DNA from: an uncultured Ferrovum sp.
Lineage (GTDB): Bacteria > Pseudomonadota > Gammaproteobacteria > Burkholderiales > Ferrovaceae
Assembly: GCA_903867885.1 (NCBI GenBank)
Contig: CAIPTD010000161.1
Span: 20,117 to 84,116, forward strand
Direction of reading: 5' to 3'
DNA length: 64,000 bases
The notes beneath the pieces were generated by a model, which saw only the letters and a program-made list of their open reading frames with translations, had not been told where the DNA came from and did not search any database. Shown here piece by piece: positions 37,250-47,548 of this stretch; position 1 is the first letter of the stretch; each line of letters opens with the position of its first letter. The position numbers and the translations under genes are program-made.

Positions 37250-38371
37250 TTATGTTTCTTGTTGCAAATGAATAAAATCTAAAAGCTTAGAGGTGAGGCT
37301 GGGTTGCTGCTCTAAGCGAGCACTCCATTGTTCTGAATGAAGGGTGAGTGAGATGAGCATAGTGCTTACTTGCCTCCAAGCTTCTGATAGCTCTTTAGGT
37401 TCTCTTTGCACCCAGCATTGCCAAAGCTTACCAATGGCTTTTGCAGTTTCTATTTCCTTACAGCTTTCAAGATAGCGCTCTAAAAAGGCCGCCATTTTTA
37501 CGAGATGCGCACCATCCTCTGTGGGATAGATGTCCCACAGAAAGGGCCTTCCAGCCCACTGTGCTCGGACAAAAGAGTCTTCACCTCTTACCACATTGAA
37601 ATCACAACTCCAAAGCACTTCATCAAACTGATCCTGAGTGAGCCAAGGCAGAAAAATAAAAGATGTCGCGTGGTCTGGGTGGGTGGCTATCCAGTCATAA
37701 GCACGATGCTGAATCAGCCCCTGAAATAGGTGGCACTCAGTTTTTTGGCCAGTTTCTTCATGGTGTTGCTCAAAGGCATCAAAAAGAGAATCTACTAGAG
37801 GATGGTCATAGCAAAAAATGCTGACCCTGATTGGCTTAACTTGATCCTCTCTCTCTTGCCGTTGCTTAGCTTTTATTTGAAAGCTTGTTCTTTGCTCTGA
37901 TAAGTCTTTTTCGCGTAACAACCCTCCCGTTTTTTTCGAAAAACCTGGGAAGAAAAACCATCGGGTGATGGGAAGATGTGGGTGTGGGCTGGGTAGGGTA
38001 TGACAGCCTTCCACCCAATCCTCAGCACTGAGATATTCCAGGTTTACCCAAAGCGAAGAAGGTTTGCGTTGCGTCATCCGTTCGGCAAAAACATTGGGTA
38101 GGTCACACCCAAATGTCTCGATCACCAAGTCTGCAGGTTGGGATTCGATTAAAATCTCTTCAAAATTACGGATCGAGATGAACCCAGTTTGAACAAGCGT
38201 TTCATCTTCGCTGTCACTCAGAACAAATGCAGAAAGCGTTTCCGGTTGATCAATCCAAAGACGCACGCATAATGCATGCTCTTTCGCCAATTGCCGCGAT
38301 AAACGCCAACACACTCCTGCATCGCCCAGATTGTCGACTACCCGACATAACACATCCACTGTTTGTATCAT
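37250..38371 (-). CDS. earP: EF-P arginine rhamnosyltransferase EarP
   Basis: 373 aa (DUF2331). Transfers rhamnose from dTDP-L-rhamnose to Arg32 of EF-P, which activates EF-P to rescue ribosomes at polyproline stretches. The N-terminus (VDVLCRVVDNLGDAGVCWRL) with the catalytic Asp region and the C-terminal nucleotide-sugar site (DFNVVRGEDSFVRAQWAGRP) are clear GT-B family 104 features. I start it at ATG 38371; the frame opens three codons earlier at TTG. Its substrate EF-P is encoded at 45046-45603 on the same strand and carries R32. Confidence 0.93.
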   Translation of the reverse strand: MIQTVDVLCRVVDNLGDAGVCWRLSRQLAKEHALCVRLWIDQPETLSAFVLSDSEDETLVQTGFISIRNFEEILIESQPADLVIETFGCDLPNVFAERMTQRKPSSLWVNLEYLSAEDWVEGCHTLPSPHPHLPITRWFFFPGFSKKTGGLLREKDLSEQRTSFQIKAKQRQEREDQVKPIRVSIFCYDHPLVDSLFDAFEQHHEETGQKTECHLFQGLIQHRAYDWIATHPDHATSFIFLPWLTQDQFDEVLWSCDFNVVRGEDSFVRAQWAGRPFLWDIYPTEDGAHLVKMAAFLERYLESCKEIETAKAIGKLWQCWVQREPKELSEAWRQVSTMLISLTLHSEQWSARLEQQPSLTSKLLDFIHLQQET

Positions 38372-38395
38372 GTCCCGCAAAACCTGCAGCGGTCG

Positions 38396-38794
38396 TTACA
38401 GCGCTTCAGCACCCGAGTGAGCGATGATGCCGTCTTGACTTGACTGCACACCAGATACGCCAATCGCGCCAACGAAGTGACCTTCGTGGACCAGGGGCAC
38501 CCCTCCTTCGATGGGGGTGGCACCTGACAATTTCAACATCACAGTTCGCCCGCCAGAGATCGCGGATTCAAGAGCCTGAGTGGGCCTGCGAAAAGCAATG
38601 GCCGTCTTGGCTTTTTCAATTGAAACTGTCACCGAACCGCTTTGCACATCATCCATACGTTCAAAATAAACAAGATGCCCGCCGTCGTCGACGACTGAGA
38701 TCACTACATTCCACTTATTCTCAATAGCAGTTTGATGAGCGGCTTTCGCAACCCGACGCGCATCTTCTAGGGTGATAGCATATTTTTGGCGCAT
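38396..38794 (-). CDS. GlcG/HbpS-family protein
   Basis: 132 aa covering the whole GlcG/HbpS fold: LEDARRVAKAAHQTAIENKW, VVDDGGHLVYFERMDDVQSG, GATPIEGGVPLVHEGHFVGA, IGVSGVQSSQDGIIAHSG. Family members include haem-binding HbpS and genes in glycolate or aromatic-degradation operons; none has a settled enzymatic role. Upstream of earP on the same strand with a 24-base gap. Confidence 0.85.
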   Translation of the reverse strand: MRQKYAITLEDARRVAKAAHQTAIENKWNVVISVVDDGGHLVYFERMDDVQSGSVTVSIEKAKTAIAFRRPTQALESAISGGRTVMLKLSGATPIEGGVPLVHEGHFVGAIGVSGVQSSQDGIIAHSGAEAL

Positions 38795-38829
38795 GATGAT
38801 TTCCTTGGGTGAGTAATAAAAAAGTGAGT

Positions 38830-40101
38830 TTAAACGTGCTCTAAATGGGGCGTTTCACGGGCAAGTTGCAAGGTGACAAAAACAGCACTTGCTTGCAGCA
38901 CTGCAACTCCCATCATCACCAGGCTAAAAGCCCCGGCATCCATGAATGGGCCAAAGACCAACGGGCCTATTGCCAGGCCAGAATCCAGCCCGGAGTAAAC
39001 AAACCCATACACTCTGCCCAGGCTGGCGCTCCCCAGACGTTGCGTGGCCGCTTGTCGCACCATTAAATCTCTCGATGGCCCGGTAAACCCAACTCCAAAT
39101 CCCATCACAGCTAATAAAGGTAAAACCATAGATGTAAGGGGGGCCTGGCTGGCCAGTACACTCGCTGCAAGCGCTGCTGCACCAAGAGATAGCATCACGG
39201 TGCGATCGTGCTCGCGTCCCGGTTTTGCATAGAGCCCACCCGCTGCTGTACCCGCTGTGCTTCCAATTAAATATGCAGTGAGACAAAACGCTGTTAAGGA
39301 AGGCCCCATTCCATATAGGTGCCCGAGCAGAGGGCTCACATAGTTTTGCAATACTCCAAAGGCAGCTGACGTAAGCAGAAAAAATGTAAAACACATCCAG
39401 ACGGCAGGTACCCTTAAGAACGAAGGTGTTTTATTGGTATTGGGGGGCTGACTTGCTCCGACCTGTTCATGATTTGTTTGGGTATGTTTTAGGGATTGTG
39501 CTGAAGTTTGAATTGGAGAAGGTACTTCAATGAGGCCTCGTGTTTGAATCAAGACTAAGATCGTAGCCAACGCCAACAAAGCAGCTGAAAACGCTGCAGC
39601 ACGCCATCCAAACGAACCCGCCATCACAGTCATGATCAAAGGAGCTAATACCCACCCAGCATTGCCTGAAAGTGCGTGTGCGGAAAATGCATGCCCTAGC
39701 CTGGCAGCAGAGACACGTCTGTTCAGAATGGTGTAATCCGCAGGATGGAAAATGCTATTTCCCAAACCAGCCAGTCCAGCACCTAGCATGAGCATGGGGT
39801 AATTCATTGCACATGCAATAAAAATAGCGGATCCGGCTAACATGGCTAAACCAAAGAACAGCACTTTGCTGGCTCCAAAGCGGTCAACTGCAAATCCTGC
39901 TAAAGCTTGACCTACTCCCGAGACCACAAAAAAGGTGGTCATCAGGGCCCCGGCCTGAGTGAAGTTCAGACCAAATTCCACCATCAGCCATGGGAAAAGA
40001 GGTGGGAGAATGAGATGAAAAAAATGAGAGGTGCCATGGGCGAGCGCGACCACAGATAAAGTGGGATAGTCTTCGCGTGCATCAAGAGTTAATGTGTTCA
40101 T
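38830..40101 (-). CDS. MFS transporter, Fsr-like
   Basis: 423 aa, twelve predicted helices with a long hydrophilic central loop. The start of the protein (SVVALAHGTSHFFHLILPPL) and AGFAVDRFGASKVLFFG resemble the fosmidomycin-resistance/Fsr group of major facilitator efflux pumps, but the substrate cannot be deduced. Start at ATG 40101. Divergent from the MFS gene at 40178, with a 76-base shared promoter region. Confidence 0.85.
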   Translation of the reverse strand: MNTLTLDAREDYPTLSVVALAHGTSHFFHLILPPLFPWLMVEFGLNFTQAGALMTTFFVVSGVGQALAGFAVDRFGASKVLFFGLAMLAGSAIFIACAMNYPMLMLGAGLAGLGNSIFHPADYTILNRRVSAARLGHAFSAHALSGNAGWVLAPLIMTVMAGSFGWRAAAFSAALLALATILVLIQTRGLIEVPSPIQTSAQSLKHTQTNHEQVGASQPPNTNKTPSFLRVPAVWMCFTFFLLTSAAFGVLQNYVSPLLGHLYGMGPSLTAFCLTAYLIGSTAGTAAGGLYAKPGREHDRTVMLSLGAAALAASVLASQAPLTSMVLPLLAVMGFGVGFTGPSRDLMVRQAATQRLGSASLGRVYGFVYSGLDSGLAIGPLVFGPFMDAGAFSLVMMGVAVLQASAVFVTLQLARETPHLEHV

Positions 40102-40177
40102 CAACTGATTTTATCATTGCAGCGTTCAAACGGCTGATTCTCAACATTCGATGGAATGCCGCATAATAGATAACCTT

Positions 40178-41446
40178 ATGTCTTTCACCTCCGTAAATTC
40201 CGAAAATCCAATTTTTAAACCCAACCGTTCTGCAGCGGTTCGCTTTGTATTGGTCACTGTGTTCCTAGATGTATTGGGGATAGGCATCGCTATTCCTGTT
40301 CTTCCGGCTTTAGTTGGAGAACTTTCCGGTAACCGAGAACTTCAGGCTTGGTGGTACGGAATCCTGGGGGCATGTTATGGACTCATGCAATTTAGCTGCG
40401 CACCTTTGCTAGGTGCTTTATCAGATCGATTTGGAAGACGCACTATCTTGCTCATTTCCAGTGCGGGTTTAGGATGTAATTATTTGATTTCAGGTTTAGC
40501 TGGAAACTTGCCCACACTTTTATTTGGACGAATGTTGGGTGGCGCAACAGGAGCAAGTATGTCGGTTGCAAGCGCCTATGTTGCCGATACAACTGCCCCA
40601 GAGGAGCGCACACGCTGGTTAGGGTTAATTGGTGCTTGTTTTGGGATGGGCTTTGTCTTTGGTCCCATGATCGGTGGCTTGTTGGGGGCGATTGATTTAC
40701 GCCTACCCTTTTTTGTGGCAAGCGGTTTGGCGCTTCTGAATACCTGCTATGGCTATTTTGTCTTACCGGAAAGCTTAGCTCCAGAAAATCGCAGACCGAT
40801 CTCGCTTTCTGCGCTCAATCCGTTCGCCGCCTTGCTGGGTCTTGGCAGTATGAAAAATATCAGCGGATTAGTGGTGGTCGTTTTATTTGCTACCTTGGCC
40901 CAGCTTATTTTGCAAAGTACTTGGGCGCTGTATACCGCCTTTCGATTTGGTTGGGGTCCACGTAATACAGGTTTAACCTTATTCCTTGTGGGCTTTGTTG
41001 CCGTATCGGTTCAAGGAGGCTTGCTCACCCGTCTCACCGCTTGGCTAGGGGAAACTCGGCTTGTGTTGGTAGGGCTTTGCTCTGGCGTGATCGCTTTTAC
41101 TTTATATGGATTGGCAACCAATGGAAGCGTGATGTATGTTGTCATCGTCGCTAATTTTATGGCCTATAGCGTATCCCCAACCCTTCAGAGTATTGTCTCG
41201 CGTTCAGTGCCTGCAGATCGCCAAGGGATGACCATGGGCTCATTGCAAGCCATCAGTAGCCTTATGTATGTCTTTGCGCCGTTGATGGGGACCAGTCTAT
41301 TGGCCCAAACCAGCCACTTGCCAAGTGATGACCCACGAGTAGGAGGCACATTCTTTTTGTGCGCGGTTTTTCAGTTGATTGCTTTGATCATGGCAGTTCG
41401 GTATTTCAAGCAACGTCCAATGATGAACAAGTCCCCTGGAAATTAA
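40178..41446 (+). CDS. MFS transporter, TCR/Tet family
   Basis: 422 aa (or 431 from ATG 40151). Twelve helices; N-terminal VTVFLDVLGIGIAIPVLPAL, motif A GALSDRFGRRTILL and GRMLGGATGASMSVASAYVAD are the TetA/Bmr-type drug:H+ antiporter features. Chromosomal members of this group rarely confer tetracycline resistance, so I do not call it tetA. No TetR repressor gene is adjacent. Confidence 0.86.
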   Translation: MSFTSVNSENPIFKPNRSAAVRFVLVTVFLDVLGIGIAIPVLPALVGELSGNRELQAWWYGILGACYGLMQFSCAPLLGALSDRFGRRTILLISSAGLGCNYLISGLAGNLPTLLFGRMLGGATGASMSVASAYVADTTAPEERTRWLGLIGACFGMGFVFGPMIGGLLGAIDLRLPFFVASGLALLNTCYGYFVLPESLAPENRRPISLSALNPFAALLGLGSMKNISGLVVVVLFATLAQLILQSTWALYTAFRFGWGPRNTGLTLFLVGFVAVSVQGGLLTRLTAWLGETRLVLVGLCSGVIAFTLYGLATNGSVMYVVIVANFMAYSVSPTLQSIVSRSVPADRQGMTMGSLQAISSLMYVFAPLMGTSLLAQTSHLPSDDPRVGGTFFLCAVFQLIALIMAVRYFKQRPMMNKSPGN

Positions 41447-41508
41447 ATACCTAGCCCCATTCCCCAGTTTTTAGATGCAGAGACTGGAACACAAAAACGT
41501 TGAAGAGC

Positions 41509-42309
41509 CTAGTCTATGGGCACTTCAATGATGGTTTTAATAGTCCAATGATCGGTAGCAGCAGTCAGTCCTCGCCCTATTCCCAGATTAAATACAAAAG
41601 GTTTTCGATCTACGTCCAAGGCTAGATAAACTGTATGAGCTTGATTGGAATAAGAATCAAAATGCGAGAATTGTCCTAGCTCAGCATAGTATTCAGTACC
41701 TACTGCAATTCCCTCTTTCACATCCCGCGCAATCTTAAACGAAGGACTGAAATCAGGCCCACCGGTTCTTTGTCCTGGTTTCAGGTTTTGTCCAATGACG
41801 GGGTTGAATGCAAACAACCATTCTAATTTTTTCCATCCTAATATGGGACGTGTTTCAAGACGATCTTGAGATTGTTCAAAGATTGACTTGACATGTGAAA
41901 GCTCAAAATTAATGCCATAGAAAAACGGGTCATCAGCTGTGGCTTTTTGACCAATATACTTCAAACGATACCGAAATCCTGAAAAGCGTTCATCGCCTGC
42001 AGGGGTGTGCTCCATTGGAATATAAATGCCCAACTCGAAATGTTCGGAAGCGGCATAAGAGAATTCCAAGGTAGATCGAATGCCATGCGCAGGAACAATT
42101 TCCCCGGCGTAATCCGGGGTTCCACGTCCGGATGGGGTAGCGTTGACATGTAACTCCAATCCAAATTCACCGGGCGCATTAATCGCATCATCGTAGACCT
42201 GAATTTCATCGATCAGGACGGCATGCGCAGAAAACGAGGAAAGACATAAACTCACACAGGCTAAGACCCAAAAAACATCTTTTTTGGCAAAGCTTGGCAA
42301 GGTATTCAT
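41509..42309 (-). CDS. Outer-membrane barrel-like protein next to a periplasmic hydrolase
   Basis: 266 aa with a signal peptide (VFWVLACVSLCLSSFSAHA) and about ten amphipathic beta strands ending in KTIIEVPID. No named domain recognised. The upstream gene for an exported beta-lactamase-fold hydrolase ends 10 bases before this one starts, suggesting one transcript. The architecture resembles the signal-less protein at 2344-3030, but the sequences are not obviously homologous by eye. Confidence 0.65.
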   Translation of the reverse strand: MNTLPSFAKKDVFWVLACVSLCLSSFSAHAVLIDEIQVYDDAINAPGEFGLELHVNATPSGRGTPDYAGEIVPAHGIRSTLEFSYAASEHFELGIYIPMEHTPAGDERFSGFRYRLKYIGQKATADDPFFYGINFELSHVKSIFEQSQDRLETRPILGWKKLEWLFAFNPVIGQNLKPGQRTGGPDFSPSFKIARDVKEGIAVGTEYYAELGQFSHFDSYSNQAHTVYLALDVDRKPFVFNLGIGRGLTAATDHWTIKTIIEVPID

Positions 42310-42319
42310 GAATACACAA

Positions 42320-43189
42320 TCAATCTAAATAAGCCGGGAACTTAGGCATTACCGCAAAAGATTCGGGTGCATGCTGAATCACAAACCGGGCTTGCGTATT
42401 TTTTACAATTTTTTCAATCCGATCCATTGAGGCCAGCGTATCTGCTCGATCTACATTGAACACCGGCATGCGTTTCATCGAACGGTTTTCGATGGTGTGA
42501 TAGAGATCGCCTGATAACAACACATTTCCACTTTTCTTGAGTTTCACCCACAAGACCTTATGGCCAGGGGTGTGACCTGGGGCGGATAAAATCTTAACTG
42601 TGCCATCACCAAATACATCCAGGTCCCCATCAACTGATTCTGTTTTTACGGTTTTGTAGGCGGAAAATGAGTCGGGATTCACTCCAAAAGGGGTAGGGGT
42701 AGATAAGCCCCAATCCAGTTCGCGCTTGGACAACAGCCAAGTTGCACTCGTGAAAAGATTGGCATTACCAGTATGATCAAAATGGAGATGCGAAAAACTA
42801 ACATACTGAATATCGCTGGGCGCAATATCAATTTCAGACAGTTGGCTGATCAGGGTTTTATCCAAATGCATGTGGAATGGACCGTTATCCACGCCTTCTT
42901 TTTTCTCTGCAAGGGCATCACCCAACCCGGTATCCCATAATAAGTTACCTTTGGGATGGCGAATCAAGTAGCAAGGAGCCATCACTTTTCCAGGCTTGCC
43001 ATCGTATTCGCCGGTATCAGAAAAAGGGGCCATATTGCTTACGTTCACTTCACCGCAGTTAATGGTGTAAATGCGGGGACTTTTGACAACTTCTTCTGCT
43101 TGAGCAGAGTGAATGAAGCTAATACCCATTAAAAAGGTCGGCATTAAGAATCTGATCAACCAGCGGGTGGGAATGGATTGTTGAATCAT
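42320..43189 (-). CDS. Exported metallo-beta-lactamase-fold hydrolase (lactonase-like)
   Basis: 289 aa. Signal peptide MIQQSIPTRWLIRFLMPTFL..., cleaved after SAQA. The zinc motif is FSHLHFDHTGN (HxHxDH); further ligands are SAPGHTPGH and LSGDLYH. The fold and the N-terminal GEVNVSNMAPFSDTGEY part match the N-acyl-homoserine-lactonase group, but true AiiA lactonases are cytoplasmic; this is periplasmic, so its substrate is open. First gene of a pair with the barrel-like gene downstream. Confidence 0.84.
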   Translation of the reverse strand: MIQQSIPTRWLIRFLMPTFLMGISFIHSAQAEEVVKSPRIYTINCGEVNVSNMAPFSDTGEYDGKPGKVMAPCYLIRHPKGNLLWDTGLGDALAEKKEGVDNGPFHMHLDKTLISQLSEIDIAPSDIQYVSFSHLHFDHTGNANLFTSATWLLSKRELDWGLSTPTPFGVNPDSFSAYKTVKTESVDGDLDVFGDGTVKILSAPGHTPGHKVLWVKLKKSGNVLLSGDLYHTIENRSMKRMPVFNVDRADTLASMDRIEKIVKNTQARFVIQHAPESFAVMPKFPAYLD

Positions 43190-43258
43190 TTTGATCTCTC
43201 ACTTAATAAAATTGCTTGTATGAATCACCCAGTTCATTGTCCGGAATTCAGGTGATCA

Positions 43259-44263
43259 TTACTCTGCTTGCATACCCAAGCGTTGCATCAAGCTTCGGTC
43301 TCGATCGGCTTCAGGGTTTGGGGTGGTGAGCAATTGTTCCCCATAAAAAATAGAGTTGGCCCCAGCCAAAAAGCATAGCGCTTGCACAGCATCACTCATA
43401 TTCTCGCGCCCGGCAGAAAGACGCACCCGGCTCTTAGGCATGGTGATACGAGCAACAGCAATTGTTCTGACAAAATCTAAAGGATCGAGTTCATCTTGTC
43501 CGTGCAGAGGTGTACCTTTAACTTGCACGAGCAGATTGATGGGGACGGATTCCGGGGCAGGATCAAGGTTGGCAAGTTGAGCGATTAAGCCTGCTCGTTG
43601 TGAGGCGTTTTCACCCATGCCTACTATACCTCCACAACACACATTAATTCCCGCGGCTCTTACTGCAGTTAGGGTATCTAATCGATCTTGATATTCACGC
43701 GTACTGATGATGTCACCATAGAATTCTGGTGCGCTATCTAGGTTGTGATTATAGAAATCCAATCCTGCCTGTTTGAGGCGTTCAGCTTGAGCGGGTTTCA
43801 ACATCCCCAGTGTTGCGCAGGTTTCCATACCGAGTGCGCGCACACCTTCAATCATTGCAGCGATGGGTTCTAGGTCTTTATCCTTGGGGCTGCGCCATGC
43901 GGCCCCCATACAAAATCGGCTCGCCCCCGCCTCTTTGGCGCGCTGGGCTGCGGCAAGTACTTCATTGAGGGGTAACATGGCCTGATTTTCAACCCCTGTG
44001 TCATACCGAACCGATTGTGGACAATATGCACAGTCTTCAGGGCAGCCGCCGGTCTTCACTGAGAGCAGGGTGGAAAGCTGAACACCTTGCGGATTCCAGT
44101 GATCGCGATGTACCTGCTGGGCTTGCCATATGAGATCGGTGAAGGGTAAGGCCAATAAAGCTTCTATTTCATTCAGAGCCCATTTTTTTGTGCTTTTTGA
44201 GGCAGACAAAATAGGACTTGAACTGGAAGAATGGGGAAGGCTAATAGATTCGGGGGAATTCAC
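43259..44263 (-). CDS. bioB: Biotin synthase
   Basis: 334 aa radical-SAM enzyme that inserts sulfur into dethiobiotin. The [4Fe-4S] motif is [13 protein letters not shown] (CxxxCxxC), then [14 protein letters not shown] and [13 protein letters not shown]-terminal Ser-rich extension of about 25 residues. No other bio gene is nearby. Divergent from comF. Confidence 0.96.
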   Translation of the reverse strand: MNSPESISLPHSSSSSPILSASKSTKKWALNEIEALLALPFTDLIWQAQQVHRDHWNPQGVQLSTLLSVKTGGCPEDCAYCPQSVRYDTGVENQAMLPLNEVLAAAQRAKEAGASRFCMGAAWRSPKDKDLEPIAAMIEGVRALGMETCATLGMLKPAQAERLKQAGLDFYNHNLDSAPEFYGDIISTREYQDRLDTLTAVRAAGINVCCGGIVGMGENASQRAGLIAQLANLDPAPESVPINLLVQVKGTPLHGQDELDPLDFVRTIAVARITMPKSRVRLSAGRENMSDAVQALCFLAGANSIFYGEQLLTTPNPEADRDRSLMQRLGMQAE

Positions 44264-44322
44264 AATGCGGGATACCTTATGGGCTAAACGATGCAGTCCT
44301 CTATGATACGTTACCTAGCAGG

Positions 44323-45009
44323 GTGATTGGTTTGTCTGGTGTGTATCGTCACATTGCTCAGCACTTTATCATGCAAGACTGTTGGTTATGTCGCGGGTTT
44401 TCTCGGGGGGCGATGGTCTGTGGGTTTTGTCGGCGTGCGATGCGCCTGTGTCCGCAGGATACAGACCGCGCAATGCTTGCAGAAGAATGTAATCTCAATG
44501 CACTGATTCTGCGCTATCGATATTCCTTTCCGCTCGATACTTTGCTTAAGCGTTATAAATATCAAGGTGAATTGATTTTAGCGAAGCCACTTGCTGCCCT
44601 TTTTCCCCCGCCTCCCTTCCAACAACAACCTGGGATGGTTTTGGGTGTGAGGCCAGTGCTGATTCCTGTTCCTGCCAGTGTTGCGCGGATCAAACAGCGC
44701 GGTTACGATCATCTGCATCTGATTGCACAGCACTACGCCAAGCGATTTCAGCTAGAACTGGGTTATGCCAGACGCAAACAAGACTCTGCTTCTCAAGCAA
44801 AGTTGGGGCGACGTGATCGCAAACGCAATTTAGCTGAAGTTTTTGATGTAGCGTGCCCGGGAAAAGCAGTGCTGATTTTGGATGATGTGATCACCACCGG
44901 AGCTACGATATCTGCCTTGGCAGTTCGATGCCGCGATCAGGGTGCAAAATGGGTGGGGGCAGTGGTACTCGCCCGAGCACCTGCGCCAAATGAAGTGGCC
45001 GTACAGTAA
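44323..45009 (+). CDS. comF: ComF-like phosphoribosyltransferase
   Basis: 228 aa. Zinc-binding Cys cluster at the N-terminus (CWLCRGFSRGAMVCGFCRRA), then a PRTase domain with the PRPP loop VLILDDVITTGATISALA. Needed for DNA uptake in naturally competent bacteria, possibly by primosome linking; in non-competent species its role is unclear. Start uncertain: the open frame begins at a GTG near 44323, ATG 44371 (MQDCWLCRG) is the alternative. It contains a PPPP run, the kind of stretch that depends on EF-P. Confidence 0.88.
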   Translation: MIGLSGVYRHIAQHFIMQDCWLCRGFSRGAMVCGFCRRAMRLCPQDTDRAMLAEECNLNALILRYRYSFPLDTLLKRYKYQGELILAKPLAALFPPPPFQQQPGMVLGVRPVLIPVPASVARIKQRGYDHLHLIAQHYAKRFQLELGYARRKQDSASQAKLGRRDRKRNLAEVFDVACPGKAVLILDDVITTGATISALAVRCRDQGAKWVGAVVLARAPAPNEVAVQ

Positions 45010-45045
45010 TGCACGGCCAGAGAACTCATTACTTGGTCAGTGTGA

Positions 45046-45603
45046 TCAGGTAATACGACGACGATATTCGCCAGAGGCGGTATCAATTTCGATCTTGTCA
45101 CCGGTGTTGCAAAATAAAGGAACACCCACTTCAAAACCAGTTGAAATCTTGGCGGGTTTCAATACCTTGCCTGAGGTATCGCCACGGACACCGGGCTCAG
45201 TGTAGGTGATTTCACGCACCACGCTGGAAGGTAATTCAATTGAGATAGGTTTGCCGTTGTAGAACACCAGTTCACCGGGCATCCCGTCTTCGATGTAGTT
45301 CAGTGCATCTCCCAAGTTTTCTGCTTCAACTTCAAACTGGTTGAATTCTGCATCCATGAATACATATAAGGGGTCTGCGAAGTAAGAGTAAGTCACTTCC
45401 TTGCGATCCAATATGACTTGTTCTAGCTTATCGTCTGCCTTGAAAACAGTTTCTAAACCCGCATTAGTGAGCAGGTTTTTCATTTTCATTTTCATGACGG
45501 CGGCGCTGCGGCCACCTTTGTTGTATTCAGCTTTGAGGATGACCATGGGTTCTTTGCCAACCATGATTACGTTCCCAACGCGCAATTCCTGAGCCTGTTT
45601 CAT
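45046..45603 (-). CDS. efp: Elongation factor P
   Basis: 185 aa, three beta-barrel domains. The tip loop is [16 protein letters not shown] with Arg at position 32, the residue rhamnosylated by EarP, rather than the Lys34 used by EpmA/EpmB. This agrees with the presence of earP in this window. Relieves stalling at consecutive prolines. Confidence 0.97.
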   Translation of the reverse strand: MKQAQELRVGNVIMVGKEPMVILKAEYNKGGRSAAVMKMKMKNLLTNAGLETVFKADDKLEQVILDRKEVTYSYFADPLYVFMDAEFNQFEVEAENLGDALNYIEDGMPGELVFYNGKPISIELPSSVVREITYTEPGVRGDTSGKVLKPAKISTGFEVGVPLFCNTGDKIEIDTASGEYRRRIT

Positions 45604-45649
45604 TTCTTTTTTCCTGAGGAGAGATTACGGCAACCGAGGATTATAGACC

Positions 45650-46177
45650 TTATCCCTTGTAGTTAGCGATCCCTTGCATGATCTCTTGCTTGGCGGCTTC
45701 GGGCCCTTCCCAACCCAGCACCTTTACCCATTTACCCGGTTCTAGATCTTTATAGTGCTCAAAAAAATGCGAGATGGTTTTTAAGGTTAATGCATTCAGA
45801 TCTTCGGGTTGATGCCATTGTGAGTAAATAGGAAGGATTTTATCGGTGGGAACCGCTAATACCTTTCCGTCTTCACCTGACTCGTCTTCCATTTTAAGGA
45901 TACCGATAGGTCGGCAGGTCACGACCACCCCAGGAGGTAAGGGAAAAGGCGTGATCACCAGAACGTCAACTGGATCACCGTCGCCGCTAAGGGTTTTAGG
46001 TACATACCCATAGTTGGTGGGGTAATGCATGGCAGTGCTCATGAAGCGATCCACAAAAATAGCACCCGTCTCTTTATCCACCTCATATTTAACTGGATCC
46101 GCATTCATGGGGATCTCGATAACAACGTTAAAGGCTTCAGGAGCGTTTTTGCCGGGTGTGACGTTATGTAGGGACAT
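45650..46177 (-). CDS. ppa: Inorganic pyrophosphatase
   Basis: 175 aa family I enzyme that hydrolyses pyrophosphate. The active-site signature [11 protein letters not shown] and the Asp pair around [14 protein letters not shown] are present, as is the E. coli-type start ([14 protein letters not shown]). Lies upstream of efp on the same strand with a 46-base gap. Confidence 0.95.
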   Translation of the reverse strand: MSLHNVTPGKNAPEAFNVVIEIPMNADPVKYEVDKETGAIFVDRFMSTAMHYPTNYGYVPKTLSGDGDPVDVLVITPFPLPPGVVVTCRPIGILKMEDESGEDGKVLAVPTDKILPIYSQWHQPEDLNALTLKTISHFFEHYKDLEPGKWVKVLGWEGPEAAKQEIMQGIANYKG

Positions 46178-46306
46178 AGTATTGGGTTGTGTAGTTTTAA
46201 AAAAGTCCGTTCACATTTTAGCTTACCTTGGGCACTAAGATCGAATCATTGTCTCAGCTAATGTTATATTTTGACTCAAAGCAATATTTTCTTGGTCTTG
46301 GGTGCG

Positions 46307-47548
46307 ATGCATATAGCCGTTTTGGGTGGTGGAGTGATCGGGGTCACCACAGCTTGGTATCTCAGGGCTGCAGGGCATAGGGTCACGTTGATTGATCGTC
46401 AGTCTGAGGTGGGATGTGAGACCAGTTTTGCTAATGGGGCACAGTTATCTGCGGGCCACGCGGAGCCATGGGCGCAACCTGGGGCGATTCAAAAATTACT
46501 GAAATGGTTGCCGCGCGAAGATGCCCCTTTGCTATTTAGGCTGCGCTTAGATCCCAATCAGTGGCGTTGGGGACTGTCATTTTTAAATGAGTGTCGCCCC
46601 AGTCGATTTGAATACAATCTGCGGCAGATCTTGGCGCTGGGAGTGTATAGCCGGCAGCAGATGATCGCTTTGCGAGGCAATACGGGGATTCGATTCGATT
46701 CTCTCTCGCTGGGTATCTTGAACATATATGAGGACCGCGCTGACTTTGCTCGGGCCAAAGAAATGACCTCCCTCATTCGTTCGCAGGGTTATCAGCGTGT
46801 CCCGATTGCTGTTGATGAGGCGCTCTTAAAGGAACCAGGGCTCTCCCATCGTAGAAGTGCTCTGGTGGGGGCTACGTGGACCCCACCAGATGAAACGGGT
46901 GATGCCTACCTGTTCTGTAAGGAGCTAGCACAGATCTCTGCTCAGGCTGGGGTAGCGTTTAAACTAGGCTGTTCAGTTGAAAAAATTGTGGTGCGCAATG
47001 GGCAGGTTAGGGGAGTGGTTTTTCAATCTCAAGAGTTGGCTGTGGATGCCTGTGTGGTAGCAATGGGCAGCTATAGTGCGCGCCTACTTAATAGTGTGGG
47101 TTTGCGCATCCCTGTTTACCCAGCCAAAGGTTATTCTGCAACGATGCGGATCGTTAATGCGGCAGCAGCACCTCGCGCCAGCGTCACCGATGAGGCGCAC
47201 AAAATGGTGTTTACTCGCTTGGGCAATCGTTTGCGGATTGCAGGAACTGCCGAGTTTAATGGCTATGAAATGAACTTGAATCCTGTTCGTTGCAAGGCGC
47301 TCATTGAGCGGGCTCGAACTCTTTTCCCTGGGGCTGCAGAATATGATGTGCCCTCTTTTTGGACGGGGCTGAGACCTGCTACACCCTCCAATCGCCCCTT
47401 GATAGGCCCCACTCAAATTGAAGGATTGTTTCTTAATACAGGGCACGGCACACTGGGTTGGACAGAAGCTTGTGGTTCAAGCCATGCCTTGAGTATGTTG
47501 ATTGATGGCAAGCAGCCTAATGTGGAGTTTGATTTTCTTCATGTTTGA
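46307..47548 (+). CDS. dadA: D-amino-acid dehydrogenase, small subunit
   Basis: 413 aa from ATG 46307 ([20 protein letters not shown]), where DadA proteins start; the frame opens at 46271. FAD-binding Rossmann motif [26 protein letters not shown], and the C-terminal [16 protein letters not shown]. Oxidises D-alanine and other D-amino acids into the quinone pool at the inner membrane. No alanine racemase (dadX) gene adjacent. The last eight bases overlap trmL. Confidence 0.94.
   Translation: MHIAVLGGGVIGVTTAWYLRAAGHRVTLIDRQSEVGCETSFANGAQLSAGHAEPWAQPGAIQKLLKWLPREDAPLLFRLRLDPNQWRWGLSFLNECRPSRFEYNLRQILALGVYSRQQMIALRGNTGIRFDSLSLGILNIYEDRADFARAKEMTSLIRSQGYQRVPIAVDEALLKEPGLSHRRSALVGATWTPPDETGDAYLFCKELAQISAQAGVAFKLGCSVEKIVVRNGQVRGVVFQSQELAVDACVVAMGSYSARLLNSVGLRIPVYPAKGYSATMRIVNAAAAPRASVTDEAHKMVFTRLGNRLRIAGTAEFNGYEMNLNPVRCKALIERARTLFPGAAEYDVPSFWTGLRPATPSNRPLIGPTQIEGLFLNTGHGTLGWTEACGSSHALSMLIDGKQPNVEFDFLHV

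Noticed and set aside
40178-41446. Tetracycline-resistance gene tetA
   Set aside because: Only family-level TCR/Tet similarity; no adjacent tetR and no basis for a resistance call.
42320-43189. Confirmed acyl-homoserine lactonase (AiiA)
   Set aside because: The fold and HxHxDH motif are shared by many hydrolases, and the signal peptide argues for a different substrate.
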